NCBI GenBank assembly: GCA_024516155.1
Contig: JAJJXM010000001.1
Location: 1,612,001-1,676,000, forward strand
Length of the DNA: 64,000 nucleotides
Reading direction: 5' to 3'
Source of the DNA: Pyronema omphalodes
Lineage: Eukaryota; Ascomycota; Pezizomycetes; Pezizales; Pyronemataceae
Of this stretch, positions 11,358 to 22,900 are shown in pieces (position 1 is the stretch's first letter; each line of letters begins with the position of its first letter). The notes below the pieces were generated by a model. The model ran no database searches. It was not told the origin of the DNA and was given only the letters and a program-made list of their open reading frames with translations. The position numbers and the translations under genes are program-made.

Positions 11358-13473
11358 TAATTGAAATTTCTCACAATCCAAAGGTTGTTGATTGATTGAC
11401 AACCTTCTGACTGGTAGTATATACGTAATTCAGAAGCCGAGTGTCTAAAGGTCTTTCTAGGTACATATCCAAGTACCAGTACATCATCTGATCAGATGCC
11501 AATCCGAGGCAAACGGAAACTCCTTCCGGATTCGATGATTCTCTCCGTCAGTATTCGGTGGATAAAAGTAATAGCGCCCTGGCCCGGAGATGTACACCGA
11601 TCAACTTGAACACACTAAAGATGAAAAGGTGCCGGTACTCGATGTTTCCGGCACCGAGGAACTGGGTCAACCTTTTACCGAGAGTGCTAAGCACGGACGA
11701 GCAGCCTTAAGACGCTGCCAGACCTTGCCTAGAGCTCCATTGTTACAAATGTTGCTTATAAAATTCCGACTTCAGCAAGATTCTCGAACTGATCGGAACC
11801 GGGGCCGAGAGTCTTGTCCCGAGCCTTAAAGGACCAGCGGTTGATCTATCGTGATGCGGATAACCGATCAATCTTTAGAGCGGTCCAGAAATAGTATCTC
11901 TACCTTTGTGTTATAATACATACTGTAGAACATAAAACTATCTGTAGTCTGTAAATACACAAGTAGAGCATGTAAATAATGTCTGTAAAGATTGTATGAA
12001 CGCTGTCAACTTTCTATCGTCGTATAGGAAGGGTTTTAGGGGGTCTTTCGAGAAAATTTCACAGGAAAACCTAGCCAAACACAAAGCTAACATGAGTAAT
12101 GTGTTCGGGTGTGACGTTTTCTAGTCAACATTAGAGTCCCTCGAAAGACCACCATTCAATGCTCCGTGCCTTGCAAAGCTCCGTAGTGTTCATCACGATG
12201 ATCGTCAAGGGCGGGGACCAAATATGATCGGGTGCACTCTTTTCGTCTGTGTAACTGTGTGGTTCCGATAGTGCAAAATTAACCCACCGAAAATATTCCG
12301 GTACGCACCACGTCTTCTACATTGCTGTTAGATGTATGTATGTCTCGCGGGACTTCTTGAATGGGTCGATGAGTCTAGGGATGACATGACTATGTGCTGT
12401 TGACCTTTGAGTAAATCTAGAGTGTCTACACGATGATTTACGTAGATGCGACCAGTTTGTAGGTTCCTTTTCTCGTCAACAAATCGGTTTTTTCTCAAAA
12501 AAAAAAACTGCGGTCGCACAGCTTAGTCATATGGGAGACTGGTAAAACTCCTTTGGATAAACAGCTTCGAATTTGTCCAAATGAATAGAAGGTGATTTTG
12601 TAGAGCAGAAAACTTCTCTTGCACCTCTCAGTCTTGGAACGCAATTCTTTTCGAGTGATACGGGCGAGCGCAGATTAAGATTGGCGCCTGGCACCTGCAC
12701 CGTATGTACGTTTTCGAGCCGAGTCTCCAAGCAGCAATGGGTTTTTTGCACACAGTATCAAAGCTAATTCCGGTAAATCAATTGTCGATTGCCGCTCATT
12801 GCATGCAACTTCAGTCGTGACAAATAAGCGAGGAAGGAATTCTTGAGCCAAGTGGGCCTGCTCATGACGCAGCACTCGGTTAGCCTGGAGGCGTCGGCTA
12901 GGGCCTCTTCGGGACTATAAATTTGCGAGCGGTTGTTGAAGCTTTAACGCGCTTTCTCAGCTCCAAAGTAGAAGAATTCACGAGAATCAAGTTAATTATG
13001 AATATTTAGAAAGAAAGGCCAGTGAATGTTGGGCAGCGGAACCCGGATACCATACCCAGCATACCATCCAAACAAGAATTCTCGCGAGTGATGTGAGGAG
13101 ATCCATAATTAGGGGCGTGCTAATTGACATTGATCGGGGCTTTAGTGCGCGACCAAGTGCACGGCTTGAAGCAGAAATTCTCCGCTTTTTTTCGAAAAAG
13201 TTGGACGAAGATGTAATTGACATATCTATTGACAACGGAACAAGATATATTCAGTGCTCCCACATGTTGCGGTCGCTGTCTCAACTTACATAAGCAGTCG
13301 AAAGGAGCTCAGAGCTTCGCCTCCTCCCTGACTGATGCGTGTTAGCGCTCCTGGCTGCCACCAGCATCGTCTACAGTTATCCTCACCCCAAAACGCTCCG
13401 AACAACCCTCCGACCCCGAACACCGACGTCAACACGACTCCGTTTAACTCGCCGCGCGCTGTAGCTACTAAAT

Positions 13474-14801
13474 ATGACCGACGAACTACAAACGATGGAT
13501 TTCTTCTCTCATTTACCGTCGTTGCCATTGTTACACGACACCACAATCAGTACAGCCATGGCAAAGGCCCCACAGCAACAGCGTCGCTCAGCTTGCGATG
13601 ATTGTCGTAAGTTTTGCGATCTCGCTGAATGGGAATTGAATGAAGTTTTAACTCCGTGAACTCCAGGCGCACGAAAAGTCCAATGTAGCGGTGACATCGC
13701 TGGATGCGTCCGTTGTCGTCGCGCTGGTATTCGATGTACATACTCAGCGCCAAAGCCCCCAGGAAGGCCCAGGAAAGTGCGCAAAGTGGCCGAAGACCAG
13801 CGAGCAGACTCGGATAATTCACAACAATTCCCGCTGCCAAATACAGCATTTAACTTTGGGGAGCTCTATGGGAGTAGTGAATTTAATATAGGGTGAGTTT
13901 ATACTCAATTGCTGCTTGCAATAGCATTGAAGCTGACATAGAGCGAAGCTCTCCATTTGGAGGAGGTGCCAACTTATTCGACGAATCGCTATTACAACAT
14001 AATAACTTTAACTTCCCAAGCTTTAACCAAATCCCTAATAGCATGCCTGCACCTCCTGCGACGCCAAAATCGTTTTCTTCTTCGGTTTCTTCACCTCCTC
14101 CTTTCTTTCCTTGGAGCCCTCCCGACGAGCCAACACCAGCTTCAACCACCTCAACAAATGGCCTCACTACCACTATTCAGCCATGTAACTGCCTACCAAA
14201 TTTCTTCAACTGCATTTCCACACTTCGTGCCCCTATGGGCGACCCCAGCTCTTTCTCGCTGCCAACCACGCTAGCCACTGTCAGAGCCACACGCACGACA
14301 ATTACAACCTCAATGGGCTGCCGATATTGCCATTCTTCCGTTCAAAGCACATATGTCTGTATGATGTTGCTCGGAACTTTGCTTCCGTTGTTACTATTGT
14401 ACATTGAAAACGCACTTTCTTCCATTTCTGCCGTCGATTCGCCATCCGTCGCATTAAATCTTGGCGGAGTCGAGGTTGACTTGGAAAAGGATGTGTGGAA
14501 GGATATGGCCAAGAGTGCAGTGAAGAAAGAATTTGATGCTGTAATGAAGCTGGTAGACCAAATTGAAGGAATTTTAAAAAGGAGGCATTGTGACGCAAAT
14601 CGAGGGAAGGGCAAAGAGGGGTTGGAGGTGATTGTACGAGCTGGCGCAGAAACTGATGGCGTTGGAGAGGTAGTGAGCCGAGAATTGACGAATCAAAATC
14701 ATGAGACCGGAGAACCACCGTTCTGCTTGGGTCTTCTTTGGATGATTCGGAAAATGGGGGAGAGAGTCAACTCTGGCGCTGTTCTTGGACCGCCTTGTTA
14801 A
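13474..14801 (+). CDS. Zn(II)2Cys6 transcription factor with AT-hook-like motif
   Basis: A DNA-binding nuclear regulator of about 403 aa. Exons are 13474-13606, 13667-13892 and 13949-14801. The zinc cluster has all six cysteines (41, 44, 51, 58, 61, 68) with C-x2-C-x6-C-x6-C-x2-C-x6-C spacing. Intron 1 (60 bp) cuts it directly after the second cysteine, between C44 and the rest of the R45 codon. A PPGRPRK segment at residues 75-81 resembles an AT-hook. The second half has a CNCLPNFFNCISTL segment and a hydrophobic stretch near LLGTLLPLLLLYIENAL. This arrangement recalls AflR-like regulators, but no AflR assignment is justified. Intron 2 is ambiguous: a 3' site at 13948 gives a 56-bp intron with a CTGAC branch site, while one at 13924 would give an unusually short 32-bp intron in the same frame. 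I chose the 56-bp version. The target genes are unknown, and no biosynthetic genes adjoin it. Confidence 0.85.
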
Positions 14802-15347
14802 GACGAAGTAACAGAAGGATCTATGCAGATCAGTATCACATCACCACTTACACATTATTTCTTTTTGGGCTTTGGGAGGAGTTTTTCTAGGAATCATTCA
14901 TTTGTTTTGTACGAGTTATCATCATCATCACATACCTACTACATTTTTGTTTACTCACGCACCGGCTGCGAGAGCTTGAGAACTATTTTTTTTTTCTTGA
15001 TTCACATACATCATCATACCGGGTAATGAGAGAGCATCTATCTTCTACATGGGCGTGGTATTTCAATCTACAGTGAATATCGTAGGCGTGAAACATCACC
15101 GGCCTGCGGCCCGCAAATCTGTGCTAAATTTACAAGGGCTCGGGTCTTAGTTTGCTTATCCTAAAATCATCCGAGACGCATGACTTGGATGGATCCTCCG
15201 ATCAAAAAAAGCATCTATCTCGATCATCGTGATAAGCCCCGCCAAACCCCACCTCTCGCCGACGGCCATTCCACCCACTGCTTCAGTAGTAGTAGCGTAC
15301 CAGTTCCTTCCCGCGACCACGATCTCGAACAACCCACTGTAATAGCC
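14802..15347. other. intergenic region, zinc-cluster gene to URA5
   Basis: About 550 bp containing the 3' region of the regulator and the URA5 promoter. The open frame runs upstream of the chosen URA5 start to 15180, but that extension is not conserved-looking. No RNA gene or repeat was seen. Confidence 0.6.
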
Positions 15348-16013
15348 ATGTCCGCCCTTCCTGCCCACAAGACCGGTCTCATCACCATCTGCCGCGAAAA
15401 TGCCATCTTGAAATTCGGTTCCTTCACCTTGAAGTCTGGCCGTGAAAGCCCTTACTTCTTCAACGCTGGAGCCTTCAACACCGCTTCCCTTCTCTCCACC
15501 TTGTCTCACTCATACGCCTCTACTATCAACCAAGAATCTGCCTTCGAATTCGACGTCATCTTTGGTCCCGCTTACAAGGGAATTCCCCTTGCTTCCACCA
15601 CCGCTACTGCTCTCTACGCTCTCGACAACCAGAAGTACGCCAACATTGGTTACGCATTCAACCGCAAGGAGGCAAAGGACCATGGTGAGGGAGGAACTAT
15701 TGTCGGTGCTTCTTTGGCTGGAAAGCGTGTGCTTGTTGTTGACGATGTGATCACCGCTGGTACTGCTATCCGTGAGGCAGTTGGTATCATTGAGGCTGCT
15801 GGTGGAAAGGTTGTGGGAATTGTTGTGGCTTTGGACCGTCAGGAGAGACTTACTGACCAGGGCTCCGAGAGCGCTATCATGTCTGTGAGACGGGAGCTTA
15901 ACATCCCCGTTACTGCTATCTTGACTTTGGGAGACTTGATTGCAGGCGTTGATGGTCAGGAGAAGGAGAACATGGTTCAGTACCGTGAGAGATGGGGTGT
16001 TAAGGACGAGTAA
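15348..16013 (+). CDS. URA5: orotate phosphoribosyltransferase
   Basis: It converts orotate and PRPP to orotidine 5'-monophosphate, the fifth step of UMP synthesis, in the cytosol. The gene is a single exon of 221 aa, normal for the family. The PRPP-binding motif VLVVDDVITAGTA lies at residues 128-140, followed by the regular Rossmann-like type I PRTase core. The N-terminal block KFGSFTLKSGRESPYFFNAG and FGPAYKGIPLA (72-82) are family hallmarks. The start at 15348 was chosen because homologues begin with a short MSALP-like lead; the in-frame upstream codons to 15180 give an atypical 56-residue extension and probably form leader. A 19-bp tandem repeat lies directly downstream. Confidence 0.95.
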   Translation: MSALPAHKTGLITICRENAILKFGSFTLKSGRESPYFFNAGAFNTASLLSTLSHSYASTINQESAFEFDVIFGPAYKGIPLASTTATALYALDNQKYANIGYAFNRKEAKDHGEGGTIVGASLAGKRVLVVDDVITAGTAIREAVGIIEAAGGKVVGIVVALDRQERLTDQGSESAIMSVRRELNIPVTAILTLGDLIAGVDGQEKENMVQYRERWGVKDE

Positions 16014-16946
16014 AGTGTAGTTATGGGGTTTACGGTGGGTATGGGAAGGTGCGATGAGCATAGGAAAGTGCGATGCGCCTGGGAAGGTACGATGAGCATG
16101 GGAAAGTAAGATATGCATGGGAATAGCAAAGTTGAGCTTTGCCTTTGGGAGGTAAAAGTTTTTGATATCATTTGTTTGGACATAGGTCCTCGGCGAAATG
16201 GGATTTTCAATTGGAATGTAAGACCAGAGTGTAGGATCTTCGTAGTGTTGTTCGGTTGGTGTTTTCGTCGTCGGTTGGTACATACTGGCGATAAGCTTGT
16301 GAAAGACGACGATTCTGTAGCTGTGACAGCTTTCATCTCAACACTCGCGCATTGAATTCCTCCAAAATGCGTAATTGTAATGATACAAAAATGCGTAATT
16401 ATACTGATATTCCCTTGTCCGACACATGAGAATTGATAATCTCTCTCATATCCGGATCGTCTCGCTTGCCTCCGCTTTACCGCCGCCCCGTCGTCGCTGC
16501 CACCCCACCACCACCACCACCACCCCACCACCCCCCGTCCCCGCGATTTCCCTGCTTTGCGTCCCACGTCATCAGCCGGCACATGCCCACACTACCAAGC
16601 GCAAACCAAACCAACATCGAGAAAGAGGGAGCAACACCTTTACCAGCCTCCTGTCTAGCAAAAGATTCGAAGCCTCATCGCCATCTTCATCCCTTCCATC
16701 GAGCATCAATGGTCCGGCTGAACTCCGACCCAGTCGTCCCAAACCTCCAATCCTAGATACATACAACAAGTACCAGACAGCTGCCAACAAATTCCCCGCA
16801 GAAAGTAAGGGCCGAGCCATCGCGGCCACGCATACAGAGCCAAAGATTGGTGCTGAGCATCGAGGCGCCATCACCGATCGGGCATTTGCATTTTTACGAA
16901 ACGAAACGATTTTACGATTTAGCGACGAGGCAAAACAACCGCCATC
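16014..16946. other. intergenic region URA5 to VPS13
   Basis: It contains the URA5 3' region with a 19-bp tandem repeat, a CAC-rich tract near 16500-16530, and the VPS13 promoter and leader. A 175-codon low-complexity frame (16426-16953) crosses the VPS13 start in another frame; it is rich in Pro, Thr and His from simple sequence and I do not call it a gene. Confidence 0.6.
16041..16125. repeat. 19-bp tandem repeat, about 4.4 copies
   Basis: Four diverged copies of a 19-bp unit of the form ATGGGAAGGTGCGATGAGC, starting 27 bp after the URA5 stop codon. Copies differ at a few positions each. It lies where the URA5 3' UTR or terminator should be. Confidence 0.85.
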
Positions 16947-19900
16947 ATGTTAGAGGGACTTGTAAGTTGTTCTCGATGGTTGTCGGGGTATTGACCTAGT
17001 AAGCTAAGAAGCGGGTAGATTTCCACCATTATGAACCGGTTCTTGGGGATGTATGTTTTGCGACAACGCCGTCTGCCGAAACAAAGCTCACTGGTATTAA
17101 TAGGTACATTAAGAATTTCGACAGTACCCAATTGAACGTCGGAATATGGAGGTATTACTTCCAAAGCTACAGCTACAGCTATGGATAACTAAAGATCAGC
17201 AGTGGAGATGTGCGACTCAAGAACCTAGAGCTAAAAAAGGAGGTCAGTTAATCGATGCTCCAGCTTGCGAATTGCGTTGCTTATGTTTTTTTGAAGGCTC
17301 TTGATCAAATGAAGCTTCCATTGAATGTATTAGAAGGACATCTTGGACAACTTACGCTGCAGTTAGTGCTTCGTATGCTCATTGATCGACAATTAAGCTA
17401 ATTTTATGCGCGTAGGATCCCATGGAGTAACTTGAAAGGTAGACCCGTCAAGGTGCTTATCGAAGATGTCTTTCTACTTGCAGCCCCTCGTTCAGACCAA
17501 GAATACGACGAAGACGAAGAGAACCGAAGGCGACAAGCAGTAAAGCTAGAAAAGCTATCGAATGCCGAGCTTCTCCAAGAAAAGAGCACCGCTGGAATGA
17601 CACAGGAGGAGGAGCAAAAAAACCAGAGCTTTGCAGCAAGTTTAACAGCTAAAATTTTGGACAATCTTCAAATCACGGTTAAAAATATTCACATCCGGTA
17701 CGAAGACGCTATCAGTACGGAAGGCCACCCATTCTCGCTTGGGTTCACGCTTGAGGAGTTCTCTGCTATCTCTACCAACGAAAGATGGGAGCCAGACTTT
17801 ATCCAGGGTCATGTCGAGATTTCACATAAGCTTGCGAAACTAAGTGGGTTGGCAATCTACTGGAATACAGATACGGAACAGCTCAGCCATAAACCTCATG
17901 ACGAGGTTGTGAAAGCATTCAGAAAGTTGACTGGAAGAGATTCCAGAGATGCAGAGAACCACCAGTTCGTTCTAAAGCCTGTCAATGGTATCGGTCGGAT
18001 AGAAATGAACAAGACGAATAACAACAACCGTCCTCGAATGAAGAGTCAGCTGCTGTTTGACGAGATTGGATTCGTACTTGATGAGGACCAATACCGAGAT
18101 CTTTTACAAATGATCGATTTATTTCACTTTTACATCCGCCATCAGCAATACAAAAAGTACCAGCCAAAGAATGTAACGGTGAAGGAAGATCCGCGAGCAT
18201 GGTTCAAATTTGCCATCCAGGCAGTCCTAAGTCAGATCCACGAGAAGAACAGAAAATGGTCATGGGACTACTTCAAGGAACGACGAGACGACCGGAAGCG
18301 ATACATTGAACTATTCAAAATGCAAAAACGTCAGGAGTTTATGGAGCCCGAAGATGCGGAGGAGCTGCACAAACTAGAGTTCAAGCTATCGTATGAGGAT
18401 TTACGATTCTACCGGTCGTTAGCACGGAACCAGCTACGAAAAGAACACGCACTTGTTCCCAAGAAAACCGAACCCAAGAAGGCACAAGGATGGGGATCGT
18501 ATCTTGCATCATGGGTTGTTGCTCAGCCCGAAGAGGATGAAACAGTCATGACCGATCAGCAGCGAAAAGAGCTCTATGAGGCGATTGAATGGGATGAGCA
18601 GAAAGCTCTAACTGAAGCTATCGATCTTCCACGAGAAACCGTCAAAATGGAGGTTCAAGCAAGTCTGAAAACTGGAAGTTTCACGCTGAAACGGGACCCT
18701 CACGGCAAAAACAATGCAATTCTTTCGCTTCTTTTCGATACCTTCAAAGCACGAGTACTCCAGCGACCGGACTCGGTGTTCGGTGAACTGAGCTTGGGTG
18801 GTTTGCGTTTGTATGACGGAACTACTGAGGGTACTCTTTACCCTCAAATTATCCGTGTAAAGAATGCGCCTCCCTCGCCAGCAGCCGAGGCGAACCGTAT
18901 CAAAGAACTTGGAGATGAAGAAGGAGAATTGGCAGATGTGCAGAATGAGACAGATCCTAACAACCCATTCTTCCGCATGAGCTTCGAGCAAAACCCTCTG
19001 GATCAAAGTGCAGACTCCGCTATTACCATTAAGATGAGAAGTATGGAGATTATCTACAACCCGAGATTTGTCGAAGAGATCTATAAATTCTTCAAGCCGC
19101 CGGAGAGTCACATGGAGAGTATCGGAGCTCTAATGGAGACTGCTGGTGCTACCGTTGAAGGACTGAGGCAACAAACTCGTGCTGGTCTAGAGTTCGCGTT
19201 GGAAGAACATAAGACAATCAATGCTAAGCTAGATCTGCAAGCGCCTTTGATCATTATCCCAGAAAGCTGTACAGAGAAGGAATCAAATGTCTTGATTCTC
19301 GATGCTGGTCATGTTGCTCTGTCGAGTGACTTGGTGAAGCGTGAGGATATTGGAGATATCCAAGCGAAAAACAGATACAGCGAGGAAGATTGGAAGCACT
19401 TGGAGTCTTTGATGTACGACAAGTTCAGGCTGAGACTCGAATCAACTCAGGTATGTTAATGTAAATGTCTAGATCAGAGGCGTGCTCTAATTATGTCAGG
19501 TTCTCATTGGTCCGTCAATAGAAGAAGCGGTCGCTCAGTTACAAAAGGATTCGGATCAAAAGCACTTGCATATTGTCGATCGCATCAACATCGATTTTAT
19601 CTTGGAAATCTCAATCTTGCCTAAGGCTCCTAACCTTACAAAGTTCAAGATGAATGGTCACTTGCCGGTTCTACAAGCTTCAATGTCAGACAAGAAGTAT
19701 AAGGCATTGATGAGAATTATTGATGTTGCGATCCCCAAGCTTGACGACGAGGAAACCCCGAAGATCGAGAAGAAGCCTGTCAAAGAGCCTGTGAAGAAGG
19801 AACCAACCACTTATGCAGATATCAGACGTGCCTCTGCTTTCCAATTCTCCACCCAACAGCAGGAGTTGTTGCTTGCCGAAGATTCTGATGACGATGACGA

Positions 19901-22900
19901 TGATCAGTTCGAAGAGGCATCTGATGGAATCACTCCTGGCTTTCATCAGAAGAATTTTGAGTTCAAGTTTACGGTTGATAGGCTGCAAGGAACCCTTTCC
20001 CGTGCGGATCCAGATGGTATCACGCCAGATAAGGAATTGGTAACTCTTGTTGCTGAACATTTCGCTCTTGATGTCTCCATACGCCCCTACGATTTATCAG
20101 CCGAAGTTGTGTTAAAATCCTTGAATGTTGAAGATCTCATTGACGAGGACCCCTCTCCTGACTTCAAGAGGATCGTGACATCAGATGGATTGACAAAGAG
20201 CAGCGAGAGCCCTCTGTTCTTCGTGAAATACGTCCAGGTTAAGAAAGAATCTCCTGAATTTATGACTGTTTACGACGCTATCGATAAGCATATTGATGTC
20301 CGTGTTTCAACCATTGATATCGTCGTAACCAGAAAGACGGTTCTAACTTTATTGGATTTCATCCTTACCACATTCACCAACCCTGACGCCCCTAAGCCAC
20401 CACCGAAAGCTATTGAGGGATCGGGTGACGGCATTGAAGATGTCGTACAGCCTGCGCAAGTTACGGATCAGGAAATGAAAATTAGGATTAAGGTTGATCT
20501 TGACAGTATTGCGCTTATCCTAAACAATGATGGAATACGCCTTGCAACACTCAGTATGGACAGTGCCGATGTCGGTATTTTTGTTATGGGCAAAACGCTG
20601 CGCATCGGAGGTCATCTGGGTAGCTTTTCATTGAAGGACGACATCAACGAAGGCGCAGATGAAGGTTCACCTTTCCGTCAGTTAGTCAGCATTCAAGGAA
20701 ACGAGCTTGCAGAATTTAGGTATGAGACGTTCGATCCGGACGCTAAAGGTTCATACCCAGGTTTCAACTCTTCCATTTTCTTGAGATCTGGATCGGTAAA
20801 GGTCAACTTCGTCGAAGAGCCTTTCCGTAAGATCATCGATTTTATGGTTAAGTTTGGACGTATGCAGGCTCTTTTCAATGCTGCTAGACAGGCTGCTATG
20901 AACCAGGCCAGTCAAATTCAGGATGCTGACAAGATTCACTTTGATATTCTTGTTCGCACGCCTATCGTGGTATTCCCTAGAGTTGGTAGTACCGAGTCTA
21001 GTGGCGATCTTATCACGGCGTATCTTGGAGAGCTGTATGCCGAGAACACCTTTGCTCCATTGGAGGACACCGAGGACTCGGTTATTGCGAACAAGATTTC
21101 GGCTGGTGTCAGGAAGACTAGACTTACGAGTGAATTCCATTTTGAGGGAGAGCTTGAAGAGTTAGAGCTTTTAGATAAGCTGGACATCTCTTTTGCGATG
21201 ACCTATTTGGAACACATCGAAAACTCCAAGAGGCCCGACATCGAGGTATGGACCCTTTCGTACGAAAAGTGGAATGTTACTGACATATCATAGATTGAAG
21301 GATCCATGTCAGACTTGAAGCTCAAGTTAACCCAGAACCAGTACAAATTCTTGCTAGATCTTTCTCGGGCTATTCCTGGTGTTTTTGCTGGTGATCCCGA
21401 TGATCAGCCCCAACCTACAGAGCTTCCTCGTGAGACAGAGCAAGTGAGACAGGCTCAGAAGCCCGAGGATCCCAAGGTCAATAGCCCAGTTGTTCACTTG
21501 AATCCGGAGCTCGGTACGTCGCCAGATACCTGGACCAAGCTTGACCTCGTCTTCAAAGTTGGCAGTATCGGAATGGAGCTGTATTCAAGCGAAACCAATA
21601 AGCCCATCACCGATTTGGAGGAAGCGAGCTTGTCGAGAGCCTTCCTTAACAACACCAATGTGAAGCTCAGAATGATCAGTGACGGTTCCATGGAGTCCGA
21701 GATTCTCATTGAGTCTTTTAACATTAGGGATAGTCGGAAGCAGGAGACTAACAAGTTCCGCAAGATTATGTCCTCGACTCATAAGGAGGGATCACAGTTC
21801 ATGGCGAGTGTGACGCTTTCCGGTGGTCAGGAACGGAATCTTGTTGCCTTACTTACCATTGACAGTCCTCGTGTTATTTTTGCTCTAGACTACATTTTCG
21901 CGCTGAGAGATTTCATTATGTCTGGTCTACCACCTGCCGAGGATGAACCAATTGCCGAACTTGAAGATGACACCGAATCCGATGAAGACTCGAATAGAAG
22001 CGACCGTCGCACTAGTATTTCGACCTCGAGACATTCGCAGTCTACGTCACTATCTGGTACTTCAAAGCAATCTGCAAAGAAGAATAACAACAATAACGGA
22101 ATTAATGTTTCTTTCCGCGCTAATATCGTGGATGCTCAAGTTATCCTCATTGCAAACCCTGCCATCACTAACTCTGAGGCTATTGTTCTTGGTATTAAAC
22201 AGATTCTTCTCTCCCAGCAGCATGCTCTCACTTTGCAGGTCGAGAAGGTCGGAATGTTCTTGTGCCGTATGGATAACCCGGATAACACCAGGTTGCGCAT
22301 TCTCGACGATTTCACCTTGAAGGTTTCCATGGATAGCCGAAACATTGGTCCTAACAGCTCACTTCAGAGCATCAATGTTGACGTTGAGCCCCTTGTTCTT
22401 CGTGTGTCTCTTCGCGATATCTTGTTGGCCATTCAAATTTTCAACAAGGCGAGCGAGATGTCTGGTGCAGGCAAAGGAAAGGTTGCTGAAGGCGAGGAGC
22501 CCAAGAAGATTGCCAACCCCAAGAGCGACGCTTCTCTCAAGCGCCGAACAGCTAGCGGTCGTGGTCCTTCAACTAGAATGGGAAAGACAAAGTCAGTCGG
22601 TACTGGACGTAGCAAAACTTCTCAGAAGCCGCTCCCAGGCGCTGTAACAACTAGCTGGATCAGAAGAGAGGAGTTGAAGGCTGAGATTGAGGGAATGCGG
22701 GTTATCTTGATTGGAGATCAGCACGAACTTCCATTGATGGATTTGAGTGTGAAGCGATTCACTGCTTCGGTTAGAGACTGGAGTGGAGACGTAAGTATTT
22801 CTTCAAAATTTCATGAGCTATACTGACAATTGTAATAGATGGTCGCCGATACTAGCATCGAGACTTTCGTCAACATCTACAACTTCTCCAAGAGTGCATG

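Larger units (their letters stand above)
898..13473. other. 12.5-kb gene desert
   Basis: No reading frame here resembles a known family. The longest open frame is 146 codons (2551-2991, plus strand), a length that can occur by chance in a tract this size. No terminal repeats, poly-A-tailed retroelement, tRNA or rRNA was recognised. The base composition looks balanced, without the extreme AT enrichment expected of heavily RIP-mutated repeats. Items found inside are a C18 run, a 14-bp palindrome occurring twice, a 15-bp direct repeat and a possible decayed reading frame on the minus strand; each is listed separately. The part adjoining 897 must hold the ADGF promoter and the part before 13474 the zinc-cluster gene promoter. 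The middle could be ancient decayed DNA or host unrecognised non-coding RNA. Confidence 0.7.

Noticed and set aside
13893..13924. 32-bp intron in the zinc-cluster gene
   Set aside because: Too short for fungal splicing and without a usable branch site. The acceptor at 13948 keeps the same frame with a normal length.
15180..15347. N-terminal extension of URA5
   Set aside because: The extra 56 residues are not family-like; the ATG at 15348 gives the normal length and N terminus.
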